The notes under the pieces were generated by a model that saw nothing but the letters and a program-made list of their open reading frames with translations, was not told the DNA's origin and made no database searches. A stretch of 64,000 bases of DNA from Cellulomonas taurus. GTDB taxonomy: Bacteria > Actinomycetota > Actinomycetes > Actinomycetales > Cellulomonadaceae. The stretch spans positions 1,798,001 to 1,862,000 of the forward strand of contig NZ_CP051884.1 of the NCBI RefSeq assembly GCF_012931845.1. Reading direction: 5' to 3'. Positions 25,978-34,576 of the stretch are shown one piece after another (position 1 is the stretch's first letter; every line of letters starts with the position of its first letter). The translations under genes were made by a program, and so were the position numbers.

Positions 25978-26517
25978 TCAGCGCACCCGGCGCAGCTCGG
26001 CGTCCAGCAGCGCCATGAGCTGTGCGGTGCGCGCCCTCCCGGCGGGGGCGCGCGGGTAGCGACGCAGCACGTCGACCACCACCGGGGTCGCCCGATCACG
26101 GGCGTCCGCGATCACCCCACCCGACGCCGACGGATCGCCCCCCGCCCGGAGTTCCGCGATATACGCGGCACCGGCAGCGGCGCGGAGGATGTGGCCGACC
26201 TGATGTGCCTGGGCGATCGGGTGCAGGTAGGCGGCCGCGGCGGCATCACCGGCCGCTTGCGCGGCCCAGCGCGCGGACTCGTCCGGAGCCTCCCGCGCCG
26301 CACGGTGCGCGTCGAAGGCCGCCGCTCGCTGCCGGGTGGTACGCGGTCCGCCGCGCACGAACTCCTGTGCGACCGTGATCGCCGCCCGAGGGCGCGGGTC
26401 GTCCTGCACCGCGCCCTCGAACATGGGGAGCACGTCCTCGGCGAAGGACACCGCGAAACCGGCCACCGCCCGCAGTTCGGCGAGGGTCAATGCGAATCCG
26501 GGCGTGCTGGCGGCCAT
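25978..26517 (-). CDS. Putative immunity protein (Imm5-like family)
   Basis: 179 residues, all-helical, alanine-rich. Sequence features LTLAELRAVAGFAVSFAEDVL, DDPRPRAAITVAQEF, AHRAAREAPDESARWAAQAAGDAA, HPIAQAHQVGHILRAA and DPVVVDVLRRYP-like end match proteins commonly named putative immunity protein. ATG at 26517 has GGAG nine bases upstream. No polymorphic toxin, WXG100 gene or secretion locus is near, so its immunity role is only a family-name inference. It is convergent with the WYL regulator and divergent from the Cmx-type exporter. Confidence 0.65.
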   Translation of the reverse strand: MAASTPGFALTLAELRAVAGFAVSFAEDVLPMFEGAVQDDPRPRAAITVAQEFVRGGPRTTRQRAAAFDAHRAAREAPDESARWAAQAAGDAAAAAYLHPIAQAHQVGHILRAAAGAAYIAELRAGGDPSASGGVIADARDRATPVVVDVLRRYPRAPAGRARTAQLMALLDAELRRVR

Positions 26518-26604
26518 CCGGACAGTCTCCACCTGGACGCGCGCCGGGTGCCCCCGAACGGAGAGCAGTACGCGATACCGGGCAGCAGCACCGATCGCCA
26601 GTTT

Positions 26605-26612
26605 GCTAGCGT
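26605..26612 (+). promoter_or_regulatory. Extended -10 promoter before exporter leader
   Basis: TGCTAGCGT is preceded by TT and matches an extended -10 (TGnTAnnnT), with TAGCGT at 26607-26612. No clear -35. Transcription would begin near 26619, exactly at a GTG opening a 15-codon frame. Confidence 0.45.
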
Positions 26613-26618
26613 CACCGG

Positions 26619-26666
26619 GTGAGTTTCCCCGAAGCAGACAGGTCAGGGCTGCCGGTCCGCCGGTAG
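26619..26666 (+). CDS. Candidate leader peptide of the Cmx-type exporter
   Basis: GTG-started frame of 15 codons plus TAG, peptide MSFPEADRSGLPVRR. It sits where a leaderless transcript from the extended -10 would start. The following 136 bases contain a hairpin that covers the ribosome-binding site of the exporter gene. Chloramphenicol-resistance genes of this type in other bacteria are controlled by translational attenuation through a short leader. Coding potential of so short a frame is not proven. Confidence 0.35.
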   Translation: MSFPEADRSGLPVRR

Positions 26667-26742
26667 CCCGAGATGCCCCAGCCCCCGCCGCACCGCCTGC
26701 CGAGACCCATCCTCGCGCGGTGACGCGTGCGTGCTCACGCAT

Positions 26743-26795
26743 CCGAAGCACCGGTGGCCATCGCCGCCACCCCTCGTCGCCCACGCTTCGGAAGG
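26743..26795 (+). promoter_or_regulatory. Hairpin sequestering the exporter ribosome-binding site
   Basis: Outer stem CCGAAGC (26743-26749) with GCTTCGG (26785-26791); inner stem GGTGGC (26753-26758) with GCCACC (26766-26771). The Shine-Dalgarno GGAAGG (26790-26795) overlaps the right outer arm. Confidence 0.45.
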
Positions 26796-26802
26796 CACCG
26801 TC

Positions 26803-27969
26803 ATGCCCGCTGTGCTCTACCTGCTCGCCGTCGCCACCTTCGCGCAAGGAACCTCCGAGTTCGTCCTGGCCGGCCTCCTGCCGCTGATCGCCGCCGACCT
26901 GGGCCTGCCACTCGCCCACGCGGGACTTCTCACCTCCGGCTTCGCCCTCGGGATGGTGATCGGCGCCCCGACGATGGCCGCCGCCGCACGACGCCTCTCC
27001 CCGCGATGGGCCCTGGCCGGCTTCCTCGCGCTGTTCATCACCGCGCACGCCGTCGGCGCTCTGACCGGCAGCTTCGCGGTGCTGCTCGCCTCCCGGATCG
27101 TCGCCGCCCTGGCGAACGCCGGCTTCCTCGCGGTGACGCTGTCGACGGTGACCCGGATCGTCCCGCCCGCACGCCACGCACGTGCGCTGGCGCTCATCCT
27201 GGGCGGCACCACCCTCGCCCTGATCGCCGGGGTGCCGGCCGGTGCCGTGATCGGCGAGGCGATCGGCTGGCGCGCCACCCTGTGGGCGATCGCCCTGCTG
27301 TGTGTGCCGACCGTGCCCGCCGTCCTGGCGTCCGTCCCGGCCCGAACCATGACAGCCACCGACTCCGCGGTCAGCATCGGACGCGAGGTCGCGAGCCTGC
27401 GCTCACCGACACTCCGCCTGCCGCTCGTGCTGGCGGTCCTGGTGAACGCCGCGACCTTCTGCAGCTTCACGTACCTGACCGTGATCGCCACCGGCCTCGC
27501 CGGACTACCCGACCGCATGGTGCCGTTCCTTCTGGCCGCGTTCGGCGTCGGGGCGTTCCTCGGCGTCTGGGTCGCGGGTCGATTCGGCGACCGACACGGG
27601 CGCCGGCGGATCACCGTCGCCGGGCCCTTGCTCCTCGCCGGGTGGGTCGTGCTCGCGCTGACCGCGGCCACGCCTGCCGCGCTCTGGACCCTCATCCTGA
27701 CCCAGGGCACCCTGTCGTTCACCGTAGGCAGCACGCTGATCGCCAGGATCGTCGCCGCCGCTCACGCGGCGCCGACGCTGGGCGGGTCCTTCGCGACCAC
27801 CGCCTTGAACGTCGGCGCAGTCATCGGCCCGCTGGTCGGCGGGTTCGCGCTGGACGCGGTCGGTCCGCGGGGTCCGTCGCTGGTCAGCGCGGTCCTGGTG
27901 CTGCTCGCCGTGGTGCTGTGGGGGTGCGGGCACGCGGACACTCGCCGCGATGCGCCGGTCGACCGGTGA
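26803..27969 (+). CDS. Cmx/CmrA-type MFS drug exporter
   Basis: 388 residues, 12 membrane segments. Opening LYLLAVATFAQGTSEFVLAG then LLPLIAADLG is the signature of Cmx/CmrA chloramphenicol exporters and the wider AraJ-like sugar/drug group; GRFGDRHGRRR is the motif A repeat in the second half. Start ATG has GGAAGG nine bases upstream. Resistance to chloramphenicol is inferred from resemblance only. The 5' region holds a possible attenuator leader. The immunity-like gene is divergent. Confidence 0.85.
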   Translation: MPAVLYLLAVATFAQGTSEFVLAGLLPLIAADLGLPLAHAGLLTSGFALGMVIGAPTMAAAARRLSPRWALAGFLALFITAHAVGALTGSFAVLLASRIVAALANAGFLAVTLSTVTRIVPPARHARALALILGGTTLALIAGVPAGAVIGEAIGWRATLWAIALLCVPTVPAVLASVPARTMTATDSAVSIGREVASLRSPTLRLPLVLAVLVNAATFCSFTYLTVIATGLAGLPDRMVPFLLAAFGVGAFLGVWVAGRFGDRHGRRRITVAGPLLLAGWVVLALTAATPAALWTLILTQGTLSFTVGSTLIARIVAAAHAAPTLGGSFATTALNVGAVIGPLVGGFALDAVGPRGPSLVSAVLVLLAVVLWGCGHADTRRDAPVDR

Positions 27970-28064
27970 CTCGCGCGGAGCCGGCAATCCCGCCCCCGGA
28001 TGGCGCGCACGCGCCCCGTCGGACGACCGCGGCGCGCCGAGGCCGCACCCGTTCCACCGACGAC

Positions 28065-28096
28065 GAAGGCCGCGAACCCTCGGGTTCACGGCCTTC
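28065..28096. terminator. Bidirectional hairpin terminator
   Basis: 15-bp arms GAAGGCCGCGAACCC / GGGTTCACGGCCTTC with one G-T type mismatch and a 2-base loop. Lies between the exporter stop and the 3' end of the leftward tRNA-Pro gene and can end both transcripts. Confidence 0.75.
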
Positions 28097-28104
28097 CGTA
28101 TCGG

Positions 28105-28178
<74 letters not shown>

Positions 28179-28252
28179 ATGGCCCCCGCAAGGGCCTCGC
28201 CAAGGCTACCCCATCCCCACCCGATGTCCCGCATCGGCGCACCAGTGACCAG

Positions 28253-28298
28253 CACCACCGTGGCCGGCCCCGGGTGCGCGGGACCGGCCACGGTGGTG
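28253..28298 (-). terminator. Hairpin terminator of the alpha-amylase gene
   Basis: Perfect 15-bp arms CACCACCGTGGCCGG / CCGGCCACGGTGGTG with an inner CCCG/CGGG pair, beginning nine bases after the amylase stop codon. Confidence 0.75.
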
Positions 28299-28307
28299 AT
28301 CAGAGGG

Positions 28308-30029
28308 TCAGGACCTCCAGGTGTCGTTGAGCGTGAGCGACCCGTTGGCGCCGACGGTGGCCGTCCGGTTGCCGCCGGACTCCCAGGTCACGTTCCCCGA
28401 CCCGTCCCGCTTGATGTACTTGTACTCGAAGCTGGTTCCGGCGGGCAGGGTGAGGGTGCCGGTCCAGGTCGGGTAGCCGGCCGAGGACAGGGCGACGCCG
28501 GAGGTGGGGGTCCAGTTGCCGAGGGCCGGGATCGACCCGACGACGTAGACGTTCTGGCCCCAGACGGTGGTGGCGTTCACCGCGAACGAGGTCACACCGT
28601 GGGCCGTCCCCGGGGCGCCGGTCTTCCCGACGTGCAGCGCCAGCGCCCCGTAGGCCGGGACGGTGGCGGTGAAGGTGCCCGACGCGCTGACGGTGTAGGT
28701 CACCGAGCAGTCCTTGCTGGCGATCACGTCGCAGTAGGTCCCGGCGGGCAGCGAGGTCTGGTAGGTCCGGGTGACGGCGGATGCCCCGTTGTTGATCGTG
28801 ACGTAGCCCTTGCTGCCCCGGCCGAAGGCGATGTGGTTGCCGCCGTCGTCCCACCAGTTGGTGACCACCGTGCCCTGGACCTGGTTGTGGAAGCCGACCA
28901 TCCCGGCGATCTCGGTCCAGCGCTGGGTGCAGGTCCAGGACTGGTTCGCGCAGTTCGCGTCCGGCACCGAGGTCGTGGTGGCGCCGGGCGCGCCGGCGTC
29001 CTTGTCGGTGAATCGGTAACCGGAGTACACCGAGGGTGAGCCGTAGGGGTAGGCGAGCATGAACGCGTTGGCCAGGATGTACTTGGCGCCCCAGCTCTGG
29101 TTCATGGTCTCGCCGTTGCGCTCGGTGTCGTGGTTGTCGACGAACACCCCGGCCTGTGCGGAGGGCAGCAGACCGTCGCTGATGGTCTTGAGCTGGGCGA
29201 TCTGCCCGTCGAACCGTGACTTCAGGGTCCGGGCGTAGTCGAACTCGTGCACGTCACCTGTGCCGACGTACTCCGACTCGGTGATCGGCTCCCCTGCCGC
29301 TCCGATGACCTCCTGCACCCAGTAGATGTTCGGGTTGCTGAGCTTGGCCTTGATCGCGGTGAGGTCGGCGGCCGGGATGTGCTTGGCGGCGTCGATCCGG
29401 AAGCCCTTCACCCCGAGGCCGATCAGGTCGTTGAGGTACCCGGCGAGGGTGTTGCGCACGTACTCCGAGCCGGTGCGCAGGTCCTGCAGCGACACCAGGC
29501 GGCAGTTCTGTACCTGGTAGCGGTCCTGGTAGTTGGTGATGTTCGACCGGCAGTCGTTGAAGTCGGCGGCACCGTAGATGCCCGGGAAGCTGTCGACCCC
29601 GTACGACGATCCGGCGACGCCGACCCCGGACCCGCCGTCGGCGCCGGTGGTGTGGTTGATCACCGCGTCGACGATCACCCCGACCCCGGCGGACTGGCAG
29701 GTCTGCACCATCGCGGCGAACTCGGCGCGGGTGCCGAGCTTGCCCTCGATCTTGTAGCTGACGGGCTGGTAGGAGGTCCACCACGCGGTGCCCCGGATCG
29801 TCTCTTGCGGCGGCGATACCTGCACATAGCCGAAGCCGGCCGGGCCGATGGTGCTGGTGCACTCGGCGGCGACCGAGTCCCAGGTCCACTGGAACAGGTT
29901 GAGCACCACGTCGCCGCTGCCGTTGCTCGGCGCTGACGCGGTGGCGGGTGCGGCGATGCCGGTCAGGCCGGTCAGTGCGAGGGCCGCGGTGGCGAGCAGC
30001 GCGGCGGGTCTGAATCGAGAGAGCTTCAT
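28308..30029 (-). CDS. Secreted alpha-amylase (GH13) with CBM20 starch-binding domain
   Basis: 573 residues. Signal peptide 1-32 (cleavage near ATASA). GH13 barrel of the actinobacterial/animal-like subgroup: DAVINHTT (121-128), GFRIDAAKH with nucleophile D213, WVQEVIG with acid E240, FVDNHD with D301. C-terminal beta domain from about 385, then CBM20 from about 475 with VWGQNVYVVGSIPALGNW and the FEYKYIKRDGSGNVTWE starch-site strand. Hydrolyses internal alpha-1,4 bonds of starch outside the cell. ATG at 30029 precedes the signal peptide. A cluster of TTGC palindromes upstream suggests control by a maltose-type LacI repressor. Confidence 0.95.
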   Translation of the reverse strand: MKLSRFRPAALLATAALALTGLTGIAAPATASAPSNGSGDVVLNLFQWTWDSVAAECTSTIGPAGFGYVQVSPPQETIRGTAWWTSYQPVSYKIEGKLGTRAEFAAMVQTCQSAGVGVIVDAVINHTTGADGGSGVGVAGSSYGVDSFPGIYGAADFNDCRSNITNYQDRYQVQNCRLVSLQDLRTGSEYVRNTLAGYLNDLIGLGVKGFRIDAAKHIPAADLTAIKAKLSNPNIYWVQEVIGAAGEPITESEYVGTGDVHEFDYARTLKSRFDGQIAQLKTISDGLLPSAQAGVFVDNHDTERNGETMNQSWGAKYILANAFMLAYPYGSPSVYSGYRFTDKDAGAPGATTTSVPDANCANQSWTCTQRWTEIAGMVGFHNQVQGTVVTNWWDDGGNHIAFGRGSKGYVTINNGASAVTRTYQTSLPAGTYCDVIASKDCSVTYTVSASGTFTATVPAYGALALHVGKTGAPGTAHGVTSFAVNATTVWGQNVYVVGSIPALGNWTPTSGVALSSAGYPTWTGTLTLPAGTSFEYKYIKRDGSGNVTWESGGNRTATVGANGSLTLNDTWRS

Positions 30030-30096
30030 TGCCCCTGCTTTCGTCGGTGTCCGTGGACACGACCCACGCCCGGGCCTCATCGCCGGGGCGCCCGCC

Positions 30097-30177
30097 CTGC
30101 AACGGATTGCAGGACGTTGCGCAAAAGCTAGCCGCTAGGCCGCGAGTTTGTCACCCGTTTGCGCAACTTCTTGCAAG
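30097..30177 (-). promoter_or_regulatory. Amylase promoter and TTGC-palindrome cluster
   Basis: Leftward -35 GTGACA (30149-30154), 18-bp spacer, -10 TAGCTT (30125-30130). Around it lie CTGCAACGGATTGCAG (30097-30112), TTGCGCAA twice (30117-30124 and 30159-30166) and CTTGCAAG (30170-30177). Such TTGC/GCAA dyads are typical of MalR/CcpA-like LacI operators at amylase genes. The upstream half lies within the last codons of the MFS gene. Confidence 0.55.
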
Positions 30178-31355
30178 GACGACGATGACTGCCCGGTCGG
30201 CAGATGCGCACGCCAGCCGCAGGCGACCACGATCAGCGCCACCGCCGCCAGCACCACACCGCCGCCGAACATCACCGGGTAGGCCCACTCCCCCGACAAC
30301 CACGACAGCAGCGCCGGCACGAAGAATCCGGTGTACGCGATCGAGTAGTACACCGAGGTCAGCCCGGCCAGATCATCCGGTCCCGCGATCCGCTGCACCT
30401 CGGACAGTCCCGCGACCAGGGCGATGCCGTAGCCGCCGCCGAGCACCGCCGCAGCGACGATCACGATCACCAGCGACAAGGTCGCCGCCGCCCAGGCAGC
30501 CAGCGACAGACCCGCCACGATCAGCACCAGCGCGACCACCGAGGCCCGCGCCGAATGCCGGGTGTCGATCCGCCGGCCCACGGACTGGATGCCGAACCCA
30601 CAGCCCAGGGTGATCACGGTCAACAGCGCCGAGAACGCGATCGGCACCCCGCCCGAGTGCTCCCGCATCAGCCCCGGCAACACCGCGTAGGCCGACCCGA
30701 CCGCACCGAACACCCACGGGGCCAGCGGCACCACGACCCGCCAGAACCTCCGGTGCCCGAGCGTCGGCACCCGCAGATCGTCCAGCAGTCGACCGGGCAC
30801 GCTCGCGCGCGGATGGGTCTCCGGCACCCGACGCACCAGCAGCCAGCTCACCCCGGTCACCACCGCGTGCAGCAGGTACGGCAGCGCGGTCCGCCACGGC
30901 CCCCACTGCGCCAGCGCCCCGGCGATCCCCGCCCCGATCAGGAACCCCAACGTCAGGGCCAGCGAGGCTCGACGGGCCCCGGTGCCGGCCTCGGACAGCT
31001 CAGTGATCCAGGTGGTCCCGACCGCCATCGCCAGGCCGAGCGCCACCCCGGACAGCACCCGGCCCAGGGACAGCATCGCCACCGACGACGGGCCCACCGC
31101 CAGGATCAGCGACCCGACGATGCCGATCGGCGCGGCCGGGAGCAGCAGTCGACGGCGGCCGAACCGGTCGGACAGCGGTCCCCCGATCAGTAGCGCCGGG
31201 ATGATCCCCAGCACGTACGCGCCGAGCAGCACGTTCACGGTCAGCGCGCTGTAGTGCCCGACCTCGCGGTACATCACCAGCAACGGCGTGAACTCGTTGC
31301 CGCCCCAGGCGATCGCGAACACCAACGCGGCGACCCGCCGCCAGTCGGAAAGCAT
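30135..31355 (-). CDS. MFS transporter, 12 TMS
   Basis: 406 residues. Motif A GGPLSDRFGRRRLLL between segments 2 and 3 and a weaker copy in the second half; MLSDWRRVAALVFAIAWGGNEF start. General MFS (metabolite/H+ symporter or drug exporter); substrate unknown. Ends TAG at 30135, 105 bases before the amylase start on the same strand; its last 15 codons (SSSSLQEVAQTGDKLAA) overlap the amylase promoter. ATG start with only weak ribosome-binding sequence. A dyad CATCCCA/TGGGATG lies 41 bases upstream of the start. Confidence 0.85.
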   Translation of the reverse strand: MLSDWRRVAALVFAIAWGGNEFTPLLVMYREVGHYSALTVNVLLGAYVLGIIPALLIGGPLSDRFGRRRLLLPAAPIGIVGSLILAVGPSSVAMLSLGRVLSGVALGLAMAVGTTWITELSEAGTGARRASLALTLGFLIGAGIAGALAQWGPWRTALPYLLHAVVTGVSWLLVRRVPETHPRASVPGRLLDDLRVPTLGHRRFWRVVVPLAPWVFGAVGSAYAVLPGLMREHSGGVPIAFSALLTVITLGCGFGIQSVGRRIDTRHSARASVVALVLIVAGLSLAAWAAATLSLVIVIVAAAVLGGGYGIALVAGLSEVQRIAGPDDLAGLTSVYYSIAYTGFFVPALLSWLSGEWAYPVMFGGGVVLAAVALIVVACGWRAHLPTGQSSSSLQEVAQTGDKLAA

Positions 31356-31395
31356 GGTCCCTACACCTACGCCTCCGCGAGCCTCCCGCGCTCAC

Positions 31396-31414
31396 CATCC
31401 CAAATCGTGGGATG
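31396..31414. promoter_or_regulatory. Dyad upstream of the MFS gene
   Basis: Perfect 7-bp arms CATCCCA and TGGGATG around a 5-base centre. Located 41 bases before the MFS start; likely regulator binding site, regulator unknown. Confidence 0.45.
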
Positions 31415-31528
31415 AATCAGCCCGCCCCGCCCCACCGATGTCTTCGGCATCGAGAACCGGCACTCGTCGGGGCATCGGAGCGCGCCGGGCCTGGGTGTGC
31501 GGACAGCGGAGAGCCGACCGCGAGCCGG

Positions 31529-32587
31529 TCAGAGCTCGTCGGTGACCTCCGCCGGGTCCGGGTCCACGGGCCGACCCCTCAAGACGTCGAGCTCCGCCGC
31601 GACCAGCCCCAGCAGCACCAGGTCCACCGCGAGTCCGGTCACCGCACTCCACTGGTCGACCCGGAACAGGAAGATCTGGGTCAGCAGCAGGTTGACCAGC
31701 ACCGCCCGCCGGAACCACTCGTAGCCCGCCGCCCGATCGGTCCCGACCCGGCGCAGACCGAGCAGCGACAGGACCAGCGACAGCGCGCCGGAGACCACGA
31801 TCCCGGCCAGCGCCCAGTTCGGCAGCGGCGTCCCGGTCGACCACAGCACGATCCCGCGTCCCAGCGTGTAAAGCGTCGCGAGGCCGAGCACGATCACCGT
31901 CACCCGCGGCGCCCACCGCACCCGCACCACCCGGCGGCTGATCCCGACGATCCAGGAGGCCACCGCGCCGATCGGGTCGGGCAGCTCCTTGGCGTCGTCC
32001 TGCACCGAGTCGAGCAGCGCCCGCACCTGCCGCGCACCGGGCACGTCACCGGCCTCGTCCACCAGCGCCCTGGCCTGCCGCCGTGCCCGCTTGGAGAAGC
32101 CACCGGCCATCCCCGCGACCGCCAGGTCGACGGCGGCGGCCAGGACCTCGTGCGGGTCCCGCTTGCGCCGATGGATCAGCTCGGCGGCGAGCACCAGGAG
32201 CACGATCACGACGTAGATCAGCGCGGCGGTCGGCTCGTAGAAGTAGTCGTTGTCCGAGGTGACGAACTTGCCCACCTCGTCGATGAACAGCCCGAAGCCG
32301 ATCCCGCCGACCACCGCCACCAGGGGTCGCACCACCGGCCCGGCGAAGGACAGCGCGGCGACCAGCGCCAGCGCCATCAGCAGCCCACCCCACAGGACGT
32401 GCGCGATGTGCAGCCCGTCGCCGCCGAGCTGCGGGAAGCCGGTCAGCGCCAGGGCGCCCCGGGTGACCAGGACGGTGAGCACGGTGATCGCCAGGAACCC
32501 GGCGACGTGCCGGGTCCCGGACGGATCGCGGGGCAGCCCGATGACCAGCAGCGGGTTACGACGGCGGAGAGTGTTCTGCTCGGGCAC
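31529..32587 (-). CDS. Hypothetical polytopic membrane protein
   Basis: 352 residues, family not recognised. About seven to eight hydrophobic segments: four in the first 140 residues, then a charged cytoplasmic stretch of about 80 residues (HRRKRDPHEVLAAAVDLAVA to DDAKELPDP), then three to four more. GFGLFIDEVGKFVTSDNDYF, a conserved-looking polar stretch, follows the third segment. GTG start at 32587. It lies 27 bases downstream of the der stop and could be cotranscribed with it. Confidence 0.75.
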   Translation of the reverse strand: MPEQNTLRRRNPLLVIGLPRDPSGTRHVAGFLAITVLTVLVTRGALALTGFPQLGGDGLHIAHVLWGGLLMALALVAALSFAGPVVRPLVAVVGGIGFGLFIDEVGKFVTSDNDYFYEPTAALIYVVIVLLVLAAELIHRRKRDPHEVLAAAVDLAVAGMAGGFSKRARRQARALVDEAGDVPGARQVRALLDSVQDDAKELPDPIGAVASWIVGISRRVVRVRWAPRVTVIVLGLATLYTLGRGIVLWSTGTPLPNWALAGIVVSGALSLVLSLLGLRRVGTDRAAGYEWFRRAVLVNLLLTQIFLFRVDQWSAVTGLAVDLVLLGLVAAELDVLRGRPVDPDPAEVTDEL

Positions 32588-32614
32588 CCGTCGGATGATG
32601 CCACCTGGCGCTGA

Positions 32615-34138
32615 TCAGCGCTTGCGCTTCTCCCGCACCCGGACCGAGATGCTGATCGGCGACCCCTCGAAGCCGAAGGTCTCCCGCAGCCGCCGCTCGA
32701 TGAACCGCCGGTACTGGGCCTCCAGGAAGCCGGTCGCGAAGATCACGAACCGCGGCGGCCGGGTGGACGCCTGGGTCGCGAACAGGATGCGCGGCTGCTT
32801 GCCGCCACGCAGCGGGTGCGGGTGGGCGGCGACCAGTTCACCGAGGAACGAGTTCAGCTTGCCGGTCGGGATGCGCCGGTCCCACGACTCCAGCGAACGG
32901 GTCAGCGCGGGCACCAGGCGGTCGGTGTGCCAGCCGGTCTTGGCGGACACGTTGACCCGGGGCGCCCACTGGATCTGGACCAGCTCGCGCTCGATCTCGC
33001 GTTCCAGGTAGGGCCGACGGTCCTCGTCCATCAGGTCCCACTTGTTGTAGGCGATCACCAGCGCGCGACCCGCGTCGACCACCTGCTGGACCACGCGGAT
33101 GTCCTGCTCGGTCAGCGGCTGGGAGGCGTCCAGCAGCACGACGGCGACCTCGGCCTTCTCGATCGCCGCCTGGGTGCGCAGCGAGGCGTAGAAGTCGGCG
33201 CCGCTGGTCTGGTGCACCCGGCGCCGGATGCCGGCGGTGTCCACGAACCACCACGGGATGCCGCGCAGCTCCACCAGCTCGTCGACCGGGTCGCGGGTGG
33301 TGCCGGCCACGTCGTCGACGACCACGCGGTTCTCGCCCAGGACCTTGTTCAGCAGCGACGACTTGCCGACGTTCGGCCGACCGACCAGGGCGACCCGGCG
33401 GGGACCACCCGGACGTGCCTCACCGTGCTGCGACACCCGCGGCAGCGCCGACATCGCCGCGTCCAGCAGGTCACCGGTGCCACGGCCGTGCAGCGCGGAG
33501 ATCGCGTGCGGCTCCCCCAGTCCGAGGCTCCACAGCTGAGCGGCGTCGGCCTCGGCCCGCGGACCGTCGACCTTGTTGGCGCACAGCACCACCGGCTTGC
33601 CGGAACGACGCAGCAGCTTGACGACCCGCTCGTCGGTCGCGGTCGGGCCCACGGTCGCGTCGACCACGAACAGCACCGCGTCGGCCAGCGAGATCGCCAC
33701 CTCGGCCTGCTCGGCGACCCGCGCCTCGATGCCGGCGACGTCGACCTCCCAGCCGCCGGTGTCCACCAGGGTGAACCGGCGACCAGCCCACTCCGCCGGG
33801 TAGCTCACCCGGTCGCGGGTGACCCCGGGCTTGTCCTCGACCACCGCCTCGCGACGGCCGAGGATCCGGTTCACCAGGGTCGACTTGCCGACGTTCGGGC
33901 GACCGACCACCGCGAGCACCGGGAGGATCTCCGGCTCGGCGTCGTCCGCGTCCGGGTCGTAGTCCTCACCCAGGAGTGCGGCGTCCTCCTCATCGAGCTC
34001 GTACTCGTCCAGGCCGACGCGCAGCGCCTGCTCGCGAGCCACGTCCTCGGCGTCGTCGACCAGCGGCACCGCGGTGGCCTCCTCGGCCTGCTCGGTGGGG
34101 TCGAAGTCGTCCGCTGCTGCGGCTCGGATGTCAGACAT
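32615..34138 (-). CDS. der: Ribosome assembly GTPase Der (EngA)
   Basis: 507 residues. Two tandem GTPase domains, each complete: GRPNVGKST (79-87), DTGGWE, NKVDG; then [19 protein letters not shown], followed by the KH-like domain. Acts in maturation of the 50S subunit. An acidic N-terminal extension of about 72 residues (rich in D and E) precedes the first G domain and is typical of actinobacterial Der. ATG at 34138 is nearest a workable GGGGA; ATG at 34147 (adding MVP) is possible. Last gene of the cmk-plsC-der stretch but separated from plsC by 438 bases of unusual sequence. Confidence 0.95.
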   Translation of the reverse strand: MSDIRAAAADDFDPTEQAEEATAVPLVDDAEDVAREQALRVGLDEYELDEEDAALLGEDYDPDADDAEPEILPVLAVVGRPNVGKSTLVNRILGRREAVVEDKPGVTRDRVSYPAEWAGRRFTLVDTGGWEVDVAGIEARVAEQAEVAISLADAVLFVVDATVGPTATDERVVKLLRRSGKPVVLCANKVDGPRAEADAAQLWSLGLGEPHAISALHGRGTGDLLDAAMSALPRVSQHGEARPGGPRRVALVGRPNVGKSSLLNKVLGENRVVVDDVAGTTRDPVDELVELRGIPWWFVDTAGIRRRVHQTSGADFYASLRTQAAIEKAEVAVVLLDASQPLTEQDIRVVQQVVDAGRALVIAYNKWDLMDEDRRPYLEREIERELVQIQWAPRVNVSAKTGWHTDRLVPALTRSLESWDRRIPTGKLNSFLGELVAAHPHPLRGGKQPRILFATQASTRPPRFVIFATGFLEAQYRRFIERRLRETFGFEGSPISISVRVREKRKR

Positions 34139-34576
34139 GGGCACCATTGTCCCCGATCATCGGCACTGCCCGCGAACATCGGTGATGATGTGCCCCACAC
34201 CGCCCCCGCGAGGAGCGCATCGACGTCCTGCCAGGCCCAGCCCGACGCCCCCGAGCCCAACACCGGGCCGCCCTCGCACACGCACTCCCACCCGCGCCCG
34301 CACCCGCGCCGCACCCCCACCCGCGCCCGCGCCCGCGCCCCCCCACCCGCGCCCGCGCCCGCGCCGCCGAGACTACGGAAACTGACGCTCTTCGCCGGTA
34401 TTCGCGACGATCTCGGTAGTCTCGGCGTCCTCGACGACCGTTGCCGCGCACACGCCGGAGGGTCGCGGGAGCTGCGCCCGGGCGGTGGCACATGGATGAG
34501 GTGGTCCCGCCGGGGCCGAGGGGCCGTCGACCGAACGCTCGGCCCGATCCCAGCTTCCCGCTCCGCGCGCCGGTGG
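34139..34576. other. 438-bp intergenic region: C-rich repeat tract and 63-bp inverted-repeat element
   Basis: Between the plsC-like stop and der start. From about 34290 to 34366 the plus strand is almost only C and G in irregular CCCGCG units; the strand copied into the der transcript is G-rich. This is followed by the 63-bp repeated element (34365-34427). Open frames across it have skewed Arg/Pro-only composition and are not credible genes. Any der promoter must be here but no clear -35/-10 was found. Confidence 0.6.
34365..34427. repeat. 63-bp dispersed inverted-repeat element, copy 1
   Basis: Begins CGCCGAGACTACGGAAAC and ends GGTAGTCTCGGCG; the outer 12 bases of each end are perfect inverted repeats. 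A second intergenic copy of exactly the same length is at 47249-47311 and shares the left 23 bases with three changes and the right GTAGTCTCGGCG end. Confidence 0.7.
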
